From Melghiribacillus thermohalophilus (lineage in GTDB: Bacteria; Bacillota; Bacilli; Bacillales; Alkalibacillaceae), in NCBI RefSeq assembly GCF_004342905.1, contig NZ_SMAN01000007.1:1-64000 (forward strand): a stretch of DNA of 64,000 nt, in the 5' to 3' direction. Positions 62,011 through 64,000 of this stretch are shown piece by piece. The notes below the pieces were generated by a model, which was not told the DNA's origin, ran no database searches, and saw only the letters and a list, made by a program, of their open reading frames with translations. Both the position numbers and the translations under genes were made by a program. The stretch's first letter is position 1, and each line of letters opens with the position of its first letter.

Positions 62011-62259
62011 ATGACATCAGAAATTGCTAGGGTCGTCCGACAAACCCGGCCGCATAAAGATGTGGTAAGGAGGGGTTCGGACGTGAAACCCAAAGTGCTG
62101 AAAAAAGGAAACACGACGATCAAGATTTACTCGCACCTAGCTCACATGACGAAGGAAGAGCAAAAAAAATGGTTTGAGTCCGAGTGGGAAAAAGGCAATC
62201 CCACCTTAAAAAACATCGTGAATGCCGTTAAACGTTGTCTGGACGAAGAAGGGAAGTGA
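62011..62259 (+). CDS. 82-residue basic phage protein
   Basis: Begins MTSEIARVVRQTRPHKDVVR and ends VNAVKRCLDEEGK. Strongly basic N-terminus suggests nucleic-acid binding. AAAGGGTGGTGA precedes ATG 62011. Its stop is four bases before the next ATG. Family unknown. Confidence 0.65.
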   Translation: MTSEIARVVRQTRPHKDVVRRGSDVKPKVLKKGNTTIKIYSHLAHMTKEEQKKWFESEWEKGNPTLKNIVNAVKRCLDEEGK

Positions 62260-62263
62260 GTAC

Positions 62264-63007
62264 ATGCAAATCAAAACCATTGCCAGTGACCTGGTACCGG
62301 TTTATGAAAGTGAGACTGGCGAGAAATTGGTGAACGCCAGGGAATTGCACGTGAAATTGATGGTTGGTACCCGTTTTAACGATTGGATTACACGAATGAT
62401 TGAGAATTACGGGTTTATCGAAGGTGATGACTTTTACTCATTTTTGAGTAAAACCCCTGGACGCCCATCTAAAGAATATTTGCTCATTATTGATACAGCA
62501 AAAGAAATCGCCATGGTCCAGAACAACGAACAGGGCCGTGCGGTACGCAAATACTTCATTGAAGTGGAAAAGAAAGCACGACAGACTTTCCAGCAGCCAC
62601 AATCTGCAGCTGAACTGATTCTGAAACAGGCTGAATTGCTGGTCCAGTATGAAAAGCGGATCAACAAACTGGAATCTCAGACTGCAGCTGCTCATCACCG
62701 AATCGACAACATCGACAAAATTGATACTCTCGGTGATCCACGCCAGCGGCTGAATAAAATGATTCGCCTGTATGCTGCAAAAAATGGCCTGTCTTTTCCG
62801 CAGGCTTACCGAAATTTTAGACAAGCTTTCAATATGGCATATCGAACCAACTTAACTCTATTAATTGAGAATTACAAAATGAAGCATGAATTATCTGATC
62901 TCAGCATCCCGGAATATCTTGAAAAAGTGAACCGACTGGAAGATGGGATTCGTGTAGCAGACAAGCTTTTGAATCCTTCAACTTCTAGCGTATCAACAGA
63001 AATATGA
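62264..63007 (+). CDS. Phage antirepressor, AntA/AntB plus ORF6C domains
   Basis: 247 residues. The N-terminal AntA/AntB domain shows VNARELHVKLMVGTRFNDWI, then DFYSFL, GRPSKEYLLIIDTAKEIAMV and GRAVRKYFIEVE. A coiled segment leads to an ORF6C-like C-terminal domain (RQRLNKMIRLYAAKNGLSFP onward). Such proteins inactivate phage repressors during induction. ATG 62264 follows GAAGGGAAGTGAG; a frame from 62222 overlaps the previous gene. Confidence 0.87.
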   Translation: MQIKTIASDLVPVYESETGEKLVNARELHVKLMVGTRFNDWITRMIENYGFIEGDDFYSFLSKTPGRPSKEYLLIIDTAKEIAMVQNNEQGRAVRKYFIEVEKKARQTFQQPQSAAELILKQAELLVQYEKRINKLESQTAAAHHRIDNIDKIDTLGDPRQRLNKMIRLYAAKNGLSFPQAYRNFRQAFNMAYRTNLTLLIENYKMKHELSDLSIPEYLEKVNRLEDGIRVADKLLNPSTSSVSTEI

Positions 63008-63035
63008 AACAAAGGTACAAAAGGGAGTGGTTGAA

Positions 63036-63560
63036 GTGAAAAGGGGTACACGGGTTGCTAAAATCATGAGGCAATCCAGGAAAGCGGCCGGGAAAACGCA
63101 GCTACAAATTGCAAGGGAAGCCAATTTATCGCGGGAATCTGTGACAAAGCAAGAAAATGGTGAACGAAAAGTTCAGCCCCACATCGCCCAATACTACATG
63201 GAGAAGCATGGCGACCCGTTCGTCGCATTTGAAGCCTCAGCAGAGTACGTGAAATGGGGGCCGGTTAAACTCGATGGCGGTGTCGTGGATCTGCACAGGA
63301 GCTCGGTAAAAGCAAAAGCGATTGAAGAACTGGAAGAGGCTCTAGAAGCTCTTAAAAAAATCAATGTGGTCAATCATCCAGATTCGTTGTCCGGTTACGA
63401 ACGGGAGAACATACGAACAGCCCTGCTGGAAGTAGCAGAAGCGATGACGGCATCAGCCAATACATTTTCGGTTTTATGCAGAGATTATAACTTCAGCTGG
63501 GCAGAAATATGGCAAGACCATTACACAAAGTTAAAAGCTAAGGGATACATATCCAGATAA
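63036..63560 (+). CDS. XRE-like HTH phage protein
   Basis: 174 residues. Helix-turn-helix KTQLQIAREANLSRESVTKQ is near residues 20-40, followed by an alpha-helical C-terminal region (EELEEALEALKKI, RTALLEVAEAMTAS). Position after the antirepressor suggests a regulatory or replication-linked role; not further assigned. GTG 63036 follows AAGGGAG by eight bases; GTG 63027 overlaps that site. Confidence 0.72.
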   Translation: MKRGTRVAKIMRQSRKAAGKTQLQIAREANLSRESVTKQENGERKVQPHIAQYYMEKHGDPFVAFEASAEYVKWGPVKLDGGVVDLHRSSVKAKAIEELEEALEALKKINVVNHPDSLSGYERENIRTALLEVAEAMTASANTFSVLCRDYNFSWAEIWQDHYTKLKAKGYISR

Positions 63561-63573
63561 GGAGGGAAACGAA

Positions 63574-63612
63574 ATGAAAAAAGCTGCCGCAAATAAAACA
63601 GCGACAGCATAG
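63574..63612 (+). CDS. Tiny 12-residue ORF, MKKAAANKTATA
   Basis: A perfect ribosome site GGAGGGAAACGAA stands before ATG 63574. The frame ends at TAG 63612. The next gene begins some 200 bp later. It may be a leader peptide or a real micro-peptide; too short to classify. Confidence 0.4.
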   Translation: MKKAAANKTATA

Positions 63613-63654
63613 GTGAATTAGGTTATTAAAAATATAGCATAACACTACTATCAT

Positions 63655-63683
63655 AGGCAAGGTTTTCGTTTAACCTTGCCGTC
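63655..63683 (+). terminator. Hairpin after the tiny ORF
   Basis: GGCAAGGTT pairs with AACCTTGCC around TTCGTTT. No T-tract, so it may be a structural or attenuator element. Confidence 0.5.
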
Positions 63684-63805
63684 ATGCCCAGGAATCGTAT
63701 TCCCCCTGTCCATGTTCTGTTTCAAATTCCTCCTTTTTCGTATAGATCCATTCCTGGGCGTGCCGGTGCGGTTAAGCACACGTTTAAAAGAAGGGAGGTA
63801 TAAGC

Positions 63806-64000
63806 ATGGAACATAGTGACCTGACGAAATCAATAGAAAATGCAGTGAAAAAGGAAGCCGTTAAGTTGTTTGAAAAAATGAAGTCGGAATCAACCACTTA
63901 TGGTGAAGTAAATCAAAAGCTATACGAATTAACTTGGGGAAAAGGAGGCCCATATTTTGGCTTGATTGTTAAGGAAGCAAGAAAAATGCTTCATGAAGAA
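63806..64000 (+). CDS. Phage protein, cut by the window edge
   Basis: 65 codons visible: MEHSDLTKSIENAVKKEAVK then LFEKMKSESTTYGEVNQKLY and ending KEARKMLHEE, with no stop. GGGAGGTATAAGC precedes ATG 63806. Helical and charged; family not recognised. Confidence 0.65.
   Translation, partial: MEHSDLTKSIENAVKKEAVKLFEKMKSESTTYGEVNQKLYELTWGKGGPYFGLIVKEARKMLHEE

Larger units (their letters stand above)
54032..64000. mobile_element. Prophage-like element inserted in yhbH, left end only
   Basis: Boundary near 54032, where YhbH similarity stops. Gene content from left to right is recombinase, ImmA-like protein, an AT-rich helicase/nuclease cassette, CI-like repressor, operators, Cro-like protein, short phage genes, an antirepressor and further HTH protein: the standard order of a temperate-phage lysogeny module. 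The element continues past the window edge. The other attachment site and the yhbH 3' end are not visible. Confidence 0.85.

Overview
The window comes from a low-GC, spore-forming Firmicute of the Bacillaceae. The evidence is a tRNA cluster in the order of Bacillus subtilis trnD, a serine T-box, an mntABCD operon, sporulation genes prkA and yhbH, strong GGAGG ribosome binding sites and frequent GTG/TTG starts. The species cannot be named from sequence alone.

Layout. 1-2182: the end of an rrn operon (23S 3' end, 5S, 14 tRNA genes, terminator). The tRNA run is interrupted three times by partial copies of tRNA genes. In the Asn and Phe cases a tRNA 5' half ends at the anticodon loop and carries a related ~80-bp insert at the same tRNA position. 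2.4-11.8 kb: a small SnoaL-like protein, a four-helix-bundle (ferritin-like) fusion, an FAH-family hydrolase, an MFS transporter, argF-argG-argH behind a promoter with ARG-box-like repeats, and a PHP-type histidinol phosphatase. 12.2-15.3 kb (minus): an aminotransferase and serA behind a serine T-box. 15.5-29.8 kb: two convergent catabolic operons. The plus operon (aminotransferase, ThDP decarboxylase, aldehyde dehydrogenase, lysine 6-dehydrogenase, IclR regulator, DUF3870) can take lysine to 2-oxoadipate and then glutarate semialdehyde. The minus operon (CaiB-type CoA-transferase, acyl-CoA dehydrogenase, permease, omega-aminotransferase, aldehyde dehydrogenase) can take 5-aminovalerate or glutarate semialdehyde through glutaryl-CoA to crotonyl-CoA. 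An array of 52-bp hairpin repeats separates them. 29.9-33.3 kb: the manganese transporter mntABCD (minus). 33.5-39.4 kb: a DUF1540 protein, tRNA-Gly, a secreted-peptide-like gene, trmL, an amidase-domain protein, ogt, queG and an ABC-class ATPase. 39.6-52.9 kb: prkA, the 2-oxoglutarate dehydrogenase genes odhA-odhB, a five-gene oligopeptide ABC transporter, and a lipoprotein.

53.0-64.0 kb: yhbH, a conserved sporulation gene, stops abruptly about 50 codons short. Its broken end lies 47 bp from a minus-strand large serine recombinase of the SPbeta SprA type, followed by a prophage-like lysogeny region: an ImmA-type metalloprotease, an AT-rich helicase/nuclease cassette, a CI-like repressor, Cro-like protein, four operator-like palindromes and antirepressor genes. 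The element runs off the right edge. Because skin (sigK) and SPbeta (spsM) interrupt sporulation genes and are excised in the mother cell, this may be a further developmentally excised element in yhbH. Sigma-E-like -10 boxes in front of both yhbH and the recombinase fit this, but the other end of the element is outside the window.
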